Source: an archaeon
GTDB lineage: Archaea > Thermoproteota > Nitrososphaeria > Nitrososphaerales > Gagatemarchaeaceae
Length of the DNA stretch: 64,000 bases
Assembly (NCBI GenBank): GCA_016432545.1
Contig: CP066694.1
Span: forward strand, 62,001 to 126,000
Direction of reading: 5' to 3'
This document shows, in pieces, positions 40,501 through 49,285 of this stretch (the stretch's first letter is position 1; every line of letters starts with the position of its first letter). A program made the position numbers and the translations under genes. Under the pieces are notes generated by a model that saw only the letters and a list, made by a program, of their open reading frames with translations, was not told the DNA's origin and ran no database searches.

Positions 40501-41664
40501 GTGTCCAGGGAACGAAAGGATGCGCTTCTGCTCCTCGAGGACGGCTCTACCTTCTTCGGCAAGGCCTTCGGCTCTGAAAAGGACTCAATCGGCGAGGTCG
40601 TCTTCAACACCGGAATGGTCGGATACTGCGAATCGATGACCGACCCGTCCTACGCGGGCCAGATCCTCTGCTTCACCTACCCTCTCCTGGGCAACTACGG
40701 CGTCCCAGACTACAAGGACCTGGACGGGTTCGGGCTGCCCAGATCGTTCGAATCCAACTCGATCAAAGTCAAGGGGATAGTAGTGCAGGAGGCGTGCGAG
40801 AGGCCGAGCCACTGGGCATCCAGGAGGTCCCTCTCGCAGTGGATGGAGGCCGAGGGGATTCCAGGAATCGAAGGCGTCGACACCAGGGCCCTCGTCACGA
40901 GGCTCCGCGAGTCTGGCGTCATGATGGGGGTCCTGGCCAACGGGGACGCGGCAGAGGACAGGGAGAAGCTCTCTGGCATGCTTCAGAAGGCCTCGAAGTA
41001 CTCTAGCACGAACTTCGTAAAGGGCGTCTCGGTGACCAAGCCCCTCGCCCACGGCGACTCTGAAAGGAACGTCGTCTTGATCGACTGCGGCACCAAGCTC
41101 GGCATCGTCAGGAACTTGTTGAGCAGAGGGTTCAGGGTGGTCAGGGTCCCTTATGACGCGAAGTACTCCGATGTCATGAAGCACGACCCCGAAGGGGTGG
41201 TGATCAGCAACGGTCCCGGCGACCCTCAGATCTGCGTCGAGACCGCTGCGACCGTCGGGGCCCTGGTGGAATCCGAGGTCCCTGTCCTGGGTATCTGCTT
41301 CGGGGAACAGATCGTCGGAATGTCGCAGGGGGCCACCACGTTCAAGCTGAAGTACGGCCACAGAGGCCAGAACAAGCCCTGCGTGGAGGTGGCCACAAAG
41401 CGCGGGTACGTCACCAGCCAAAACCACGGATATTCGATAGAGCACAAGTCGCTGCAGAAGACGGAGCTGAGGCCCTGGTTCGTCAACGCAGACGACAAGA
41501 CCATCGAGGGGGTGATGCACAAGTCCAAGCCGTGCATGGCAGTCCAGTTCCACCCGGAGGCGACTCCCGGGCCGTACGACACGAACTTCGTCTTCGACAG
41601 GTTCGTCGAGGCAACAAATGGCAAGCTCAAAAGAGGTGAGGAGATTCGAAGCGTGAACAGGTGA
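40501..41664 (+). CDS. carA: Carbamoyl-phosphate synthase small (glutaminase) subunit
   Basis: 387 residues from GTG 40501. The N-terminal LLLEDGSTFFGKAFG and GEVVFNTGMVGYCESMTDPSY match CarA. The class I glutaminase triad is present: PVLGICFGEQIVGMSQG (nucleophile Cys) and AVQFHPEATPGPYDT (His-Glu). It hydrolyses glutamine and channels ammonia to CarB. The longer start GTG 40483 is possible but badly spaced from the TATA-like box. TGA overlaps the carB GTG (41661-41664), giving translational coupling. Confidence 0.93.
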   Translation: MSRERKDALLLLEDGSTFFGKAFGSEKDSIGEVVFNTGMVGYCESMTDPSYAGQILCFTYPLLGNYGVPDYKDLDGFGLPRSFESNSIKVKGIVVQEACERPSHWASRRSLSQWMEAEGIPGIEGVDTRALVTRLRESGVMMGVLANGDAAEDREKLSGMLQKASKYSSTNFVKGVSVTKPLAHGDSERNVVLIDCGTKLGIVRNLLSRGFRVVRVPYDAKYSDVMKHDPEGVVISNGPGDPQICVETAATVGALVESEVPVLGICFGEQIVGMSQGATTFKLKYGHRGQNKPCVEVATKRGYVTSQNHGYSIEHKSLQKTELRPWFVNADDKTIEGVMHKSKPCMAVQFHPEATPGPYDTNFVFDRFVEATNGKLKRGEEIRSVNR

Positions 41665-44600
41665 AGCGGGCCCTCGTAATAGGGAGCGGGGCAATCAAGG
41701 TCGGAGAAGCAGGCGAAAGCTGGTAGAACCAGCCGCAAGTTCGACTACTCCGGCAGCCAGTGCCTCAAGGCCCTGAAGGAAGAGGGCGTCGAGTCTGTGC
41801 TCGTCAACCCCAACATAGCCACGATACAGACCAGCCCCCAGTTCTCGGACCGCATACACTTCGTCCCCATCTCGGTCGAGTCGGTCACCCGGGTCATTGA
41901 GAAGGAACGGCCCGACGCGATACTCCTCGGCTTCGGGGGCCAGACGGCCCTGAACTGCGGGATAGAGCTCGCCGAGAAGGGGGTCCTCGAGAAGTACGGG
42001 ATTCGGGTCCTAGGCACCCAGATCAGGGGGATCCAGCTGACCGAGGACAGGGACCTCTTCAAGAAGACGATGCTCGGGGCGGGCATACCCGTGCCGACCA
42101 GCACGGCCGTCTACTCTGCCGACGAGGCGAGGCGGGTCGCCCGCGAGCTGGGGTATCCGGTCATCGTCCGCGTGGCCTACACCCTGGGCGGAAAAGGAGG
42201 GGGTGTCGCCAGGTCGGACCTTGAGCTTGGGCAGATTGCCGAGAGGGGGCTCAACAGCTCGCTCACCCACCAGGTCCTCGTCGAAGAGTACCTGGGCGGC
42301 TGGAAGCAGGTCGAGTACGAAATCATGCGCGACGCTGCCGACAACAGCGTCATCATCTGCAACATGGAGAACATGCTCGGGATGAGGGTCCACACTGGGG
42401 ACAACATCGTGGTCGCGCCGTCGCAGACCCTGAACAACTCGGAGTACCACAAGCTCAGGACTGCTTCGCTCCTTGCGGCACGGACCTGCGGGATAGTCGG
42501 GGAGTGCAACATCCAGTTCGCGCTACACCCCGAGTCCGAGAGGTACGCCGCGATCGAGATCAACGCGAGGCTCTCGAGGTCCTCGGCCCTCGCCTCGAAG
42601 GCGACCGGTTACCCTCTCGCCTACATCGCGACCAAGCTCGCGCTGGGATACGACCTGACAGAGCTCAAGAACAAGGTCTCCGGGGTCACGACGGCGCTCT
42701 TCGAGCCGTCGCTCGACTACCTCGTCGTCAAGATGCCACGCTGGGACACGGACAAGTTCGACGGCGCCTCCAGGACGATCGGCACCTCAATGAAGTCGAT
42801 CGGCGAGGTAATGGCGATAGGGCGGGGCTTCGAAGAGGCGATCCAGAAGGCAGCGAGGATGGCCAACCCGCAGAATGACGGCGTGGTTAGAACCAGGCCC
42901 GGATTCTCCTCGAAGGCTGCGGCCCTCGAGAAGCTCCAGCACCCGACGGACACCATCACCTTCGACCTCGTAGATGCGCTGAGGGCCGGCGTACCTGTCG
43001 AGCAAGTAGCCTCCGAAAGCGAGGTCGACCCATGGTTCGTCTACAAGTTCAAGAACGTGGTCGACTTCCACGGGCGCCTCGAGACGCTCCCTCCAGGAAC
43101 GGTCCCCAACCGCGACACCCTCTCGAAGGCGAAGAAGCTCGGGTTCTCCGACCGCCAGTTGGGGGACCTCCTGGGGGTGGACGAGGACATCGTCCGCGAC
43201 TCGAGGGTAAGGATGGGCGTAGTCCCCGCAACAAAGATCATCGACACCCTCGCCGCCGAGTGGCCTTCTAAGACCAACTACCTCTACCAGACCTTTGACG
43301 CGTCTGTCGACGAGGCCCCCTCGACCGACAAGCGCAAGGTGATCGTCCTGGGCGCCGGGCCCTACAGGATCGGGAGCTCGGTCGAATTTGACTGGGGGAC
43401 GATGAACATGGCCTGGGCACTGAAGGACAACGGGATCCAGGAAGTGATAGTCGTCAACTGCAACCCCGAGACTGTGTCAACCGACTTCGACATGAGCGAC
43501 AGGCTCTACTTCGAGGAGCTGTCCGTCGAGCGGCTCCTCTCGATATACGACAAGGAGAAGCCGGAGGGGATAGTCCTCTGCGTCGGGGGGCAGACTCCCA
43601 ACGACCTGGCGCAGGCCCTCGAAAAACGCGGGGTCACGATACTGGGTACATCCTCGCAGTCGATAGAGACGGCCGAAGACCGGTCCAAGTTCAGCGCACT
43701 CCTCGACCGTCTCGGGATACCTCAGCCTGGGTGGGGCAGCTTCCGTTCGCCAGCGCAGGCAGCAACCTTCTGCGCCAGGGTCGGGTACCCTGTCGTCGTC
43801 AGGCCCTCCCATGTACTAAGCGGCTCCGCGATGCGCGTCATCTGGGACCCTTCCGAGCTCGAAACCTACATCACGAAAGCGGCCATGGTCAACCCGGACT
43901 ACCCGGTCACCGTCAGCGAGTTCATCGAGGGGGCCCGCGAGGTTGAGGTCGACGCCGTCTCCGACGGAGCCAATACCGTCATCGGAGCGATAATCGAGCA
44001 CGTCCAGAACGCGGGCGTACACTCGGGAGACGCGATCATGTCGATACCGACCGTCTCCATAGGCAGGGCCGCGAAAGAGAAGATCAGGACCTACACCAGA
44101 AGCATCGCCCGGGAGCTGAAGGCGATGGGTCCTCTCAACATCCAGTTCCTCGTCAGGGGGATGTCGGTCTACGTGATCGAGTGCAACCTCAGGGCCTCGA
44201 GGTCCCTTCCCTTCGTCTCGAAGGCGACAGGGGTCAACCTCATCGACCTGGTCGCCCCGGTCATGGTCGGGGGCAAGCTGAAGAGGAAGGCAGACGTAGA
44301 AGAGCCCAAGCTGTACGCGGTGAAGGCCCCCCAGTTCTCTTTCCTCCAGATGGACGGCGCGGACCCGAGGCTCGGGGTCGAGATGAGGTCAACAGGAGAA
44401 GTGGCGTGCTTCGGGAGCACCTTCGCGGAGGCCCTCTCTCAGGCGTTCCTGGCCTCAGGCCACAAGATCCCAAAGGAGGGGGACGGGGGGCTGATGCTCT
44501 TCGAGCCCTGGCAGGACCCCGGAGCCGCCGCGGGACTCATCTCCAAGTTCGGAGAGAAGGGGATCGCGGTCACCTCTCTGAGCGACGCCTCCTCGCAGTC

Positions 44601-44787
44601 GCAGGTGGACGGTGCGGCAAGGATGATCTCTGACGGCAAGGCCTCCTTCGTCCTCTCCTTCAACACAAATTCGAACACGACTTCGGAGAGGATGAGGGCA
44701 ATCAGGCGGAAGGCCGTCGACCTCCAGGTGCAGATCATATCCACCAAGGAGGAAGCGGAAGCCCTCCTCCTCTGCGTCGGGGGCTGA
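41661..44787 (+). CDS. carB: Carbamoyl-phosphate synthase large subunit, interrupted by a 22-nt insertion (candidate intron)
   Basis: Starts GTG 41661 (KRALVIGSGAIKVGEAGE), but after GAA 41715-41717 comes a 22-nt insertion with an in-frame TAG. From TTC 41740 the normal sequence resumes as FDYSGSQCLKALKEEG. Removing the insertion gives 1034 residues, close to the usual ~1070, and recreates the universal G-E-A-x-E-F-D-Y-S-G motif. Both ATP-grasp halves are complete: GGQTALNCGIELAEKG, AYTLGGKGGGVARSD, and VLGAGPYRIGSSVEFDWGT. The short C-terminal domain ends LLLCVGG. It makes carbamoyl phosphate with CarA. An unspliced product starting at ATG/GTG codons near 41797 would lack the first nucleotide-binding loop. 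Confidence 0.88.
41718..41739 (+). other. carB: Candidate 22-nt BHB-type intron inside carB
   Basis: The insertion begins AGCTGGTAGAACCAGCC. It folds as GCTGGT (41719-41724) pairing with ACCAGC (41728-41733) over an AGA loop. Exon GCG (41713-41715) pairs with intron CGC (41734-41736), leaving a 3-nt bulge AA^A (41716-41718). With G41712 opposite A41737 as a fourth (mismatched) centre pair, the other bulge is AG^T (41738-41740). Cuts after the second nucleotide of each bulge remove exactly the 22 nt that homology says are extra. The outer helix is weak (only A11-T41, then CGGAG 41702-41706 with CTCCG 41748-41752 further out). Confidence 0.6.
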
Positions 44788-44794
44788 CCTTCGA

Positions 44795-45325
44795 ATGGCC
44801 ACCGAGCTCATAGAGATCGTCGATGAGAAGGACAGGCCGGTGGGAAGCGCCATGCTCTCCGAAGCCCTCGAAGAGGGACTGCTCCACAGGGCTGTGGCCG
44901 TCCTCGTCGAGAGGAAGGGGGGCAGGTTCCTGCTCCAGCAGCGGAACAAGAGAGACCTGTGGCAGCCTGGCCTCTGGACTCTGTCATGCACGGGACACGT
45001 GCGCATCGGCGAAACGTACCTGGAGGCAGCACGCCGCGAGCTGAAAGAAGAGCTGGGGCTCAGGTCGTCCCTAAAGCCAGTCTCAAAGATCCTCCTCGCT
45101 CCGATCAAGAGCGGGTCTCTCACCGAACACGAGTGGGTGGTGCTATTTCACTCGGCCTCCAATGCCAGGGCCCGAATCGACCCGGTCGAGCTCGAGCAGG
45201 TCAAGGACTACAGCCTGGCTTCACTTGAAAGGCTCGCCGGGTCTAAGCGGCTCACGAAGGACGCCAGGATACTCCTGCGCATCTTCCTGCGGTCCCGTCT
45301 TCGGAAGGCGAAACGCTCCCGATGA
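44795..45325 (+). CDS. NUDIX hydrolase, isopentenyl-diphosphate isomerase type I-like
   Basis: 176 residues. HRAVAVLVERKGGRFLLQQRNKRDLWQPGLWTLSCTGHV resembles IDI-1 (the LLQQR-x-x-K-x-x-W-P-G-x-W run, with a Cys in TLSCTGH; positions ~30-70). The NUDIX helix is EAARRELKEELGL and the later HEWVVLF supplies the Glu. IDI-1 isomerises IPP to DMAPP for archaeal lipid synthesis, but many archaea use type II enzyme. Other NUDIX pyrophosphatases are therefore possible. Starts 7 bp after carB; the next gene overlaps its stop by ATGA. Confidence 0.72.
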   Translation: MATELIEIVDEKDRPVGSAMLSEALEEGLLHRAVAVLVERKGGRFLLQQRNKRDLWQPGLWTLSCTGHVRIGETYLEAARRELKEELGLRSSLKPVSKILLAPIKSGSLTEHEWVVLFHSASNARARIDPVELEQVKDYSLASLERLAGSKRLTKDARILLRIFLRSRLRKAKRSR

Positions 45326-45753
45326 CGCTTTTATACGGTCAGGCGGACGAGGATTTGTTGGACTTTCGGCTCGAGGTATCATCCCTACTTTCGAGCGGGT
45401 CCCGCGTGATTATCATCGCGGAGAAGGACGTCGACCTTAGGAGTTCCGCGGTAGACAACAGGATGTTCTTCCTCGCGATCGCAGACGGCTCGCTTGCCGG
45501 TGGCGGGAGGGGCGGAGGGTTTGGAGAGAGGAAGGTCGCGAGAGTGTCCGCCTACGCGGGCGTAGCGGGGTCTTGGTCAAAGCTTTACGATACCGAGGAC
45601 GGAGAGAAGGCGTCGCTCTTCGAGATACCCTACTATGTCTCCCGCATCCCAATCACCCTCGCCGACGGCGCCGAGTCGATGGGGTATGGCGTCGTCGAGC
45701 CCGAGCTAGTGAAGAAGATGTCCGATTTGGCAGGAATCGGTTCGCCACCTTGA
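45322..45753 (+). CDS. Unknown protein translationally coupled to the NUDIX gene
   Basis: 143 residues. ATGA overlap with the NUDIX gene (45322-45325) indicates coupling. No family is recognised. Seen are SRVIIIAEKDVDLRSSAVDN, a glycine run LAGGGRGGGFGERK that could be a flexible loop, and a C-terminal PITLADGAESMGYGVV. It is soluble and of mixed alpha/beta composition. Ends 31 bp before the epimerase start. Confidence 0.6.
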   Translation: MTLLYGQADEDLLDFRLEVSSLLSSGSRVIIIAEKDVDLRSSAVDNRMFFLAIADGSLAGGGRGGGFGERKVARVSAYAGVAGSWSKLYDTEDGEKASLFEIPYYVSRIPITLADGAESMGYGVVEPELVKKMSDLAGIGSPP

Positions 45754-45784
45754 AATACGGTTGGGGCTGCTCTGGCCGACCGAG

Positions 45785-46678
45785 ATGAAGGTCCTCATCA
45801 CTGGGGCCTCAGGCATGGTGGGCAGGAACCTCGTCTCGTACTTCGAATCAAAGGGCGTCCATGCACTCCCTACCGACCTGTCAGGGTGGGATACCTCCGG
45901 CGACCTTCTCGACAAAGAGTTCGTGTTCAACCGTCTTGGTTCGATGGAGTTCGACGCCATCATCCATCTGGCCGCGATAACCGAGATCAAGAAGACCATC
46001 GAGGAACCTCGGCTGTGCTTCGAAGTTAACTGCGTCGGCACCCTCAACATGCTCGAGCTTGCGCACAGGAAGAAGGTGAACCGGTTCCTCTGCGCCTCTA
46101 GCGCCAACGTCTTCGGGGCTCCCAAGGCCAACCCAGTGACTGAGGATTCCCCCTTCGACCCGCGTGTCCCCTACGACTACTCCAAGGTGATCTGCGAGAG
46201 TCTGGCCTCAAGCTTCCACAAGACGAAGGGGCTCCCGGTCGCCGTGACAAGGAGCTGGTTGCTCTTTGGCGAATACGACCAGCCCAGCCGGGCCACGATC
46301 CGGTTCATCAGGGCCTGCCTGAAGGACGAGCCGCTCACGCTCTTCAACGAGGGCAAGGACACGACCTCTCCTACCCACGCCCTGAACTTCGCCAAGCTCG
46401 CTCTCACCATACTGACCGAAGAGAAAGCCATCGGCCAGGCCTTCAACTTCGGCGGTGAGAGACCCGTGACCATCAGGGAGCTCGCCGAGACCGTCAAAGA
46501 GCTGACAGCCTCAAAGTCCAAACTGGTCCTTGCCCCACCGAGAAGCGACTTGGAGAAGGACCCCCAAGTGAGCTACCCTTCCCTTGCGAAAGTCGAGAAG
46601 CTTCTTGGGTACTCTCCCGAGCTCACTCTTGAGGCTGGACTCGAGCGGACTATCGAGTGGGTCAGAAAGCAGACCTGA
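45785..46678 (+). CDS. NAD-dependent epimerase/dehydratase (extended SDR)
   Basis: 297 residues from ATG 45785. MKVLITGASGMVGRNLVSYF is the SDR nucleotide site, DAIIHLAAITEIKKTIEEP the next strand, FLCASSANVFG the catalytic Ser region, and YDYSKVICESLA the YxxxK pair. TRSWLLFGEYDQPSRATI and the C-terminal LLGYSPELTLEAGLERTIEWV complete the fold, as in UDP-glucose 4-epimerases and dTDP-sugar enzymes. The nucleotide sugar is unknown. It is convergent with the DUF2182 gene. Confidence 0.85.
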   Translation: MKVLITGASGMVGRNLVSYFESKGVHALPTDLSGWDTSGDLLDKEFVFNRLGSMEFDAIIHLAAITEIKKTIEEPRLCFEVNCVGTLNMLELAHRKKVNRFLCASSANVFGAPKANPVTEDSPFDPRVPYDYSKVICESLASSFHKTKGLPVAVTRSWLLFGEYDQPSRATIRFIRACLKDEPLTLFNEGKDTTSPTHALNFAKLALTILTEEKAIGQAFNFGGERPVTIRELAETVKELTASKSKLVLAPPRSDLEKDPQVSYPSLAKVEKLLGYSPELTLEAGLERTIEWVRKQT

Positions 46679-46680
46679 GT

Positions 46681-47475
46681 CTACCCTAGCATAGGAAGGA
46701 GCAGTATCAGGCCGCCCGCCCCTATGAAGCCGACCGCCACCGCCCTCTCGAACCAGGCGGCACCCCTGACCACGACCTTCTCGAGCCCGATCACTCCCGC
46801 GAGCGCAGCCATGTACGGAAGGCTCATCGCTCCCACTGCGAGCATGACGAGCATGAAGGTCCAGCAGCACGACACGCAATAGAATCCATGAGTGATTCCC
46901 ATCCGGAGGCTCCCGGACAGGCCCCTGCGCAGGTGGACTGTGAAGAACGTCAGCGGAGAGACACAATGCGTGAGCGCGGTGAGCTTCATAGGCGAGAGCT
47001 GGTAGGCCCCAGCCAGAATCAGGACCAGACTGGGGCCTAGGTAAACCAGCGAGGCGGACGCCGCGGACGTTCCCGCCAGCCAGAGAGCGACGTACACGGC
47101 AAGATACGCCAAGGCACCGAGGGCTGCATAGACCCCCACGTAGCCCAGTAGGAATAGTGATGTGCCCACAGTCTTGGCGAGGCGAGGATCCGGCTCGTCC
47201 TCGGCGACCATCCGGTTGTAGAAGACAACGATCGGGACCATCGCGGGGAACATCATCGCGACCATGCCGACCACCCAGATCAGTTCGAATAGAGCGACCG
47301 ATGCCGGCAGAAGGGAGGACACCATGGAGGCGACACCAACTGTCCCCGTGCCGGTCGGCCCAGTCCCCCCCAGGTAGTACGTTGCTACCCAGGAAGCCCC
47401 CGCCACCGAAAGAAGGATCGCGCTCACGGAGAGCGACAACCTGTCAGCAGTCACGATTGGAGGCTCATTGGGCAA
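46681..47475 (-). CDS. DUF2182 multi-pass membrane protein
   Basis: 264 residues with about seven hydrophobic segments. VVGMVAMMFPAMVPIVVFYNRM, then GVYAALGALAYLAVYVALWL, and YQLSPMKLTALTHCVSPL plus GITHGFYCVSCCWTFMLVML (CVSCCW) are characteristic of DUF2182, annotated as predicted metal-binding integral membrane proteins. The Cys/His cluster in the CVSCCW helix and THC segment suggests metal or heme binding. It faces the DUF1326 gene across a short promoter region, a pairing seen repeatedly in other genomes. Confidence 0.8.
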   Translation of the reverse strand: MPNEPPIVTADRLSLSVSAILLSVAGASWVATYYLGGTGPTGTGTVGVASMVSSLLPASVALFELIWVVGMVAMMFPAMVPIVVFYNRMVAEDEPDPRLAKTVGTSLFLLGYVGVYAALGALAYLAVYVALWLAGTSAASASLVYLGPSLVLILAGAYQLSPMKLTALTHCVSPLTFFTVHLRRGLSGSLRMGITHGFYCVSCCWTFMLVMLAVGAMSLPYMAALAGVIGLEKVVVRGAAWFERAVAVGFIGAGGLILLLPMLG

Positions 47476-47602
47476 GAATGCAGGACGGCGCGCCAGTTTT
47501 CCTAGTTAAGTCGTTTCGCGGCGCCCTACTCCCCTTTGCACCTGTGCGGCGCGATGAGCTCCATCTCGTTCTTTATTAGAAAGAATCAGGAGGGAGCGAC
47601 GC

Positions 47603-48253
47603 TTGGCGGGCAAGCCACAGAGTCAGAAAGCTATGCAGCAAGTTCAGTGGCACTACAAGGCTGACATCGTGACCACTTGCAACTGCGATTGGGGATGCCC
47701 GTGCAACTTCGACGCTCCCCCCACCTTCGGATACTGCAACGGCGGGTGGGCCCTAGCCATTCACCAGGGACACTACAGGGATGTCAAGCTGGACGGCCTG
47801 CACTTTGCGTACATGGCTATGTGGCCCAAGGCCATCCATGAAGGGCGCGGAACAGGGAAGTTGTTCATCGACGAGGCCGCATCCAAGGCGCAGAGGGACG
47901 CGCTCGAACAGATCCTGATGGGCAAGGCCGGAGGCATTCCCTGGCCCCTGTTCGCGAAGACCATTGACAAGTGGCTCGAGAGTTCATTCGTGAAATTCGA
48001 TTGGAAGTTCGACGGCTCCAGGACTCGGTACAAAGCCGGGGACGCAGTATTGGTTGCGCTCGAGCCCATCAGAAACCCGGTCACCGGAGCGGAGATGGAC
48101 GCGAAGATATCCTTGCCCCAAGCCCTAACCTGCCACGAACTGAACATGACCTCCACGAGGTCGTTCTCTGTCTTTACGAGCGGGATGAAGATCGCATCGC
48201 CGGGCAAGAATGGCTGGTACGGCTCGGCAGAGCACGGCGCTGTTCTGGTCTAG
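47603..48253 (+). CDS. DUF1326 protein
   Basis: 216 residues. IVTTCNCDWGCPCNFDAPPTFGYC is the DUF1326 signature (CNCDWGCPCNF), a Cys-rich segment likely to bind metal or be redox-active. The rest is beta-rich. TTG at 47603 lies ~30 bp after TTTATTAGAAAG (47571-47582). It is paired with a DUF2182 membrane protein and possibly forms a complex with it; function is not established. It is convergent with TFB and stops 1 bp before the TFB stop. Confidence 0.82.
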   Translation: MAGKPQSQKAMQQVQWHYKADIVTTCNCDWGCPCNFDAPPTFGYCNGGWALAIHQGHYRDVKLDGLHFAYMAMWPKAIHEGRGTGKLFIDEAASKAQRDALEQILMGKAGGIPWPLFAKTIDKWLESSFVKFDWKFDGSRTRYKAGDAVLVALEPIRNPVTGAEMDAKISLPQALTCHELNMTSTRSFSVFTSGMKIASPGKNGWYGSAEHGAVLV

Positions 48254-49192
48254 CTAGATTCCGAGGACTTCTCTCAGGCCCTTGTACCTGTTCCTGATCG
48301 TGACCTCGGTGACTCCTGCCGCCTCTGCGACGTCCTTCTGAGTCTTCTCTTCTCCCTCAAGAGTGCACGCGACGTACAGTGCGGACGCCGCTAGGCCCAT
48401 GGGGTCCTTACCTGCCGAGATGCCCATCTTCTTGGCCATGAATAGAATCTCCCGCGCCCTCCTCTGCGTCTTCTCAGACATCTTAGCCCTCGAGGCGATT
48501 CCAGACACGCACCTCGATGCCTCTGCGACTGGCATCTTGAAGTCCATCTCCCTGTGCAGTAGCCTGTACGACCTCGCGAGGTCCTTCTTCTTGACGTTGG
48601 TCACAGCCGCCACGTCCTTGAGGGTCCTCGGGATTTCGCCGTCTCTGCAGGCTGCGTAGAGCGACGCTGCCATTATCGCAGTTATGGACCTCCCTCTGAC
48701 CAGGCCTCTCTCCAGCGCCTTCCTGTAGAAGTAAGCCGCCTTCTCTGTCACCGCGTCTGACACGTTGAGTTTGTCGGTGTACCTTCGTAGCTCGCTGAAC
48801 GCCTGCTTCAGGTTCCTGTCGGACGACTCGCGGGCCTGGCTCCTCCTGTCCCACGTCCTCATTCTCTCCACCGTGGACTTCATCGAGCCTGAGAGCGACC
48901 TGCCCGAGGCGTCCTTGTTGAGCGTCCCAATCACAGTGGCAAGCCCCATGTCGTGAATCGCAATCGAGGTCGGTATCCCGGTCCTGCTGCGGTCGCCCTT
49001 CTCATCGCCAGAGAAGGACCTCCACTCCGGGCCCATGTCGACGATTTTCTCCTTCACGACCAGCCCGCAGTCGCTGCAGTAGAGCTCGGCCCCGGAGCCA
49101 TCCATGAGCATCTTGCCCTTCCCGCATCGTGGGCACTTGTCCGAGTTCCTCTCCTGCCTAAGGAGCCGCGAAAAGTTGGTACTAGAGGTCAT
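48254..49192 (-). CDS. tfb: Transcription initiation factor B (TFIIB homolog)
   Basis: 312 residues from ATG 49192. Zinc ribbon: CPRCGKGKMLMDGSGAELYC then SDCGLVV (C-x2-C-x15-C-x2-C). The B-reader/linker follows (EKGDRSRTGIPTS), then two cyclin folds (SELRRYTDKLNVSDAVTEKA, and ASALYVACTLEGEEKTQKDVAEAAGVTEVTIRNRYK with the recognition helix). It recruits RNA polymerase to TATA/TBP. ATG 49213 is the longest frame, but the TATA box at 49227-49233 would put transcription start near 49205, so the next ATG at 49192 is chosen. The mobile element lies immediately upstream. Confidence 0.93.
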   Translation of the reverse strand: MTSSTNFSRLLRQERNSDKCPRCGKGKMLMDGSGAELYCSDCGLVVKEKIVDMGPEWRSFSGDEKGDRSRTGIPTSIAIHDMGLATVIGTLNKDASGRSLSGSMKSTVERMRTWDRRSQARESSDRNLKQAFSELRRYTDKLNVSDAVTEKAAYFYRKALERGLVRGRSITAIMAASLYAACRDGEIPRTLKDVAAVTNVKKKDLARSYRLLHREMDFKMPVAEASRCVSGIASRAKMSEKTQRRAREILFMAKKMGISAGKDPMGLAASALYVACTLEGEEKTQKDVAEAAGVTEVTIRNRYKGLREVLGI

Positions 49193-49226
49193 TTTGCACC
49201 GGAGAAGACACATCCCAGAGTCCTTG

Positions 49227-49233
49227 TATATAA
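49227..49233 (-). promoter_or_regulatory. TATA box of tfb, 15 bp from the mobile-element edge
   Basis: TTATATA on the minus strand. With the GGGGCG-rich side as a possible BRE (49234-49239), its upstream DNA ends at the target duplication (49241-49247) and the element's left end at 49248. It is ~38 bp from ATG 49192. Confidence 0.7.
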
Positions 49234-49247
49234 GGGGCGAACCTTTG

Positions 49248-49271
49248 GGATTCTGTTAACTTATCTGCGCA
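49248..49271 (+). repeat. Left terminal inverted repeat of the mobile element
   Basis: Begins GGATTCTGTTAAC and ends TCTGCGCA. It is complementary over all 24 bases to 53152-53175; the match stops at the 25th base. Flanked by ACCTTTG. Confidence 0.92.
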
Positions 49272-49285
49272 GTTGGGGTGTTATT

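Noticed and set aside
41718-41739. The carB hairpin as a transcription terminator or attenuator
   Set aside because: It has no U-tract, it sits inside a gene downstream of the start, and precise removal restores the protein, which a terminator would not explain.
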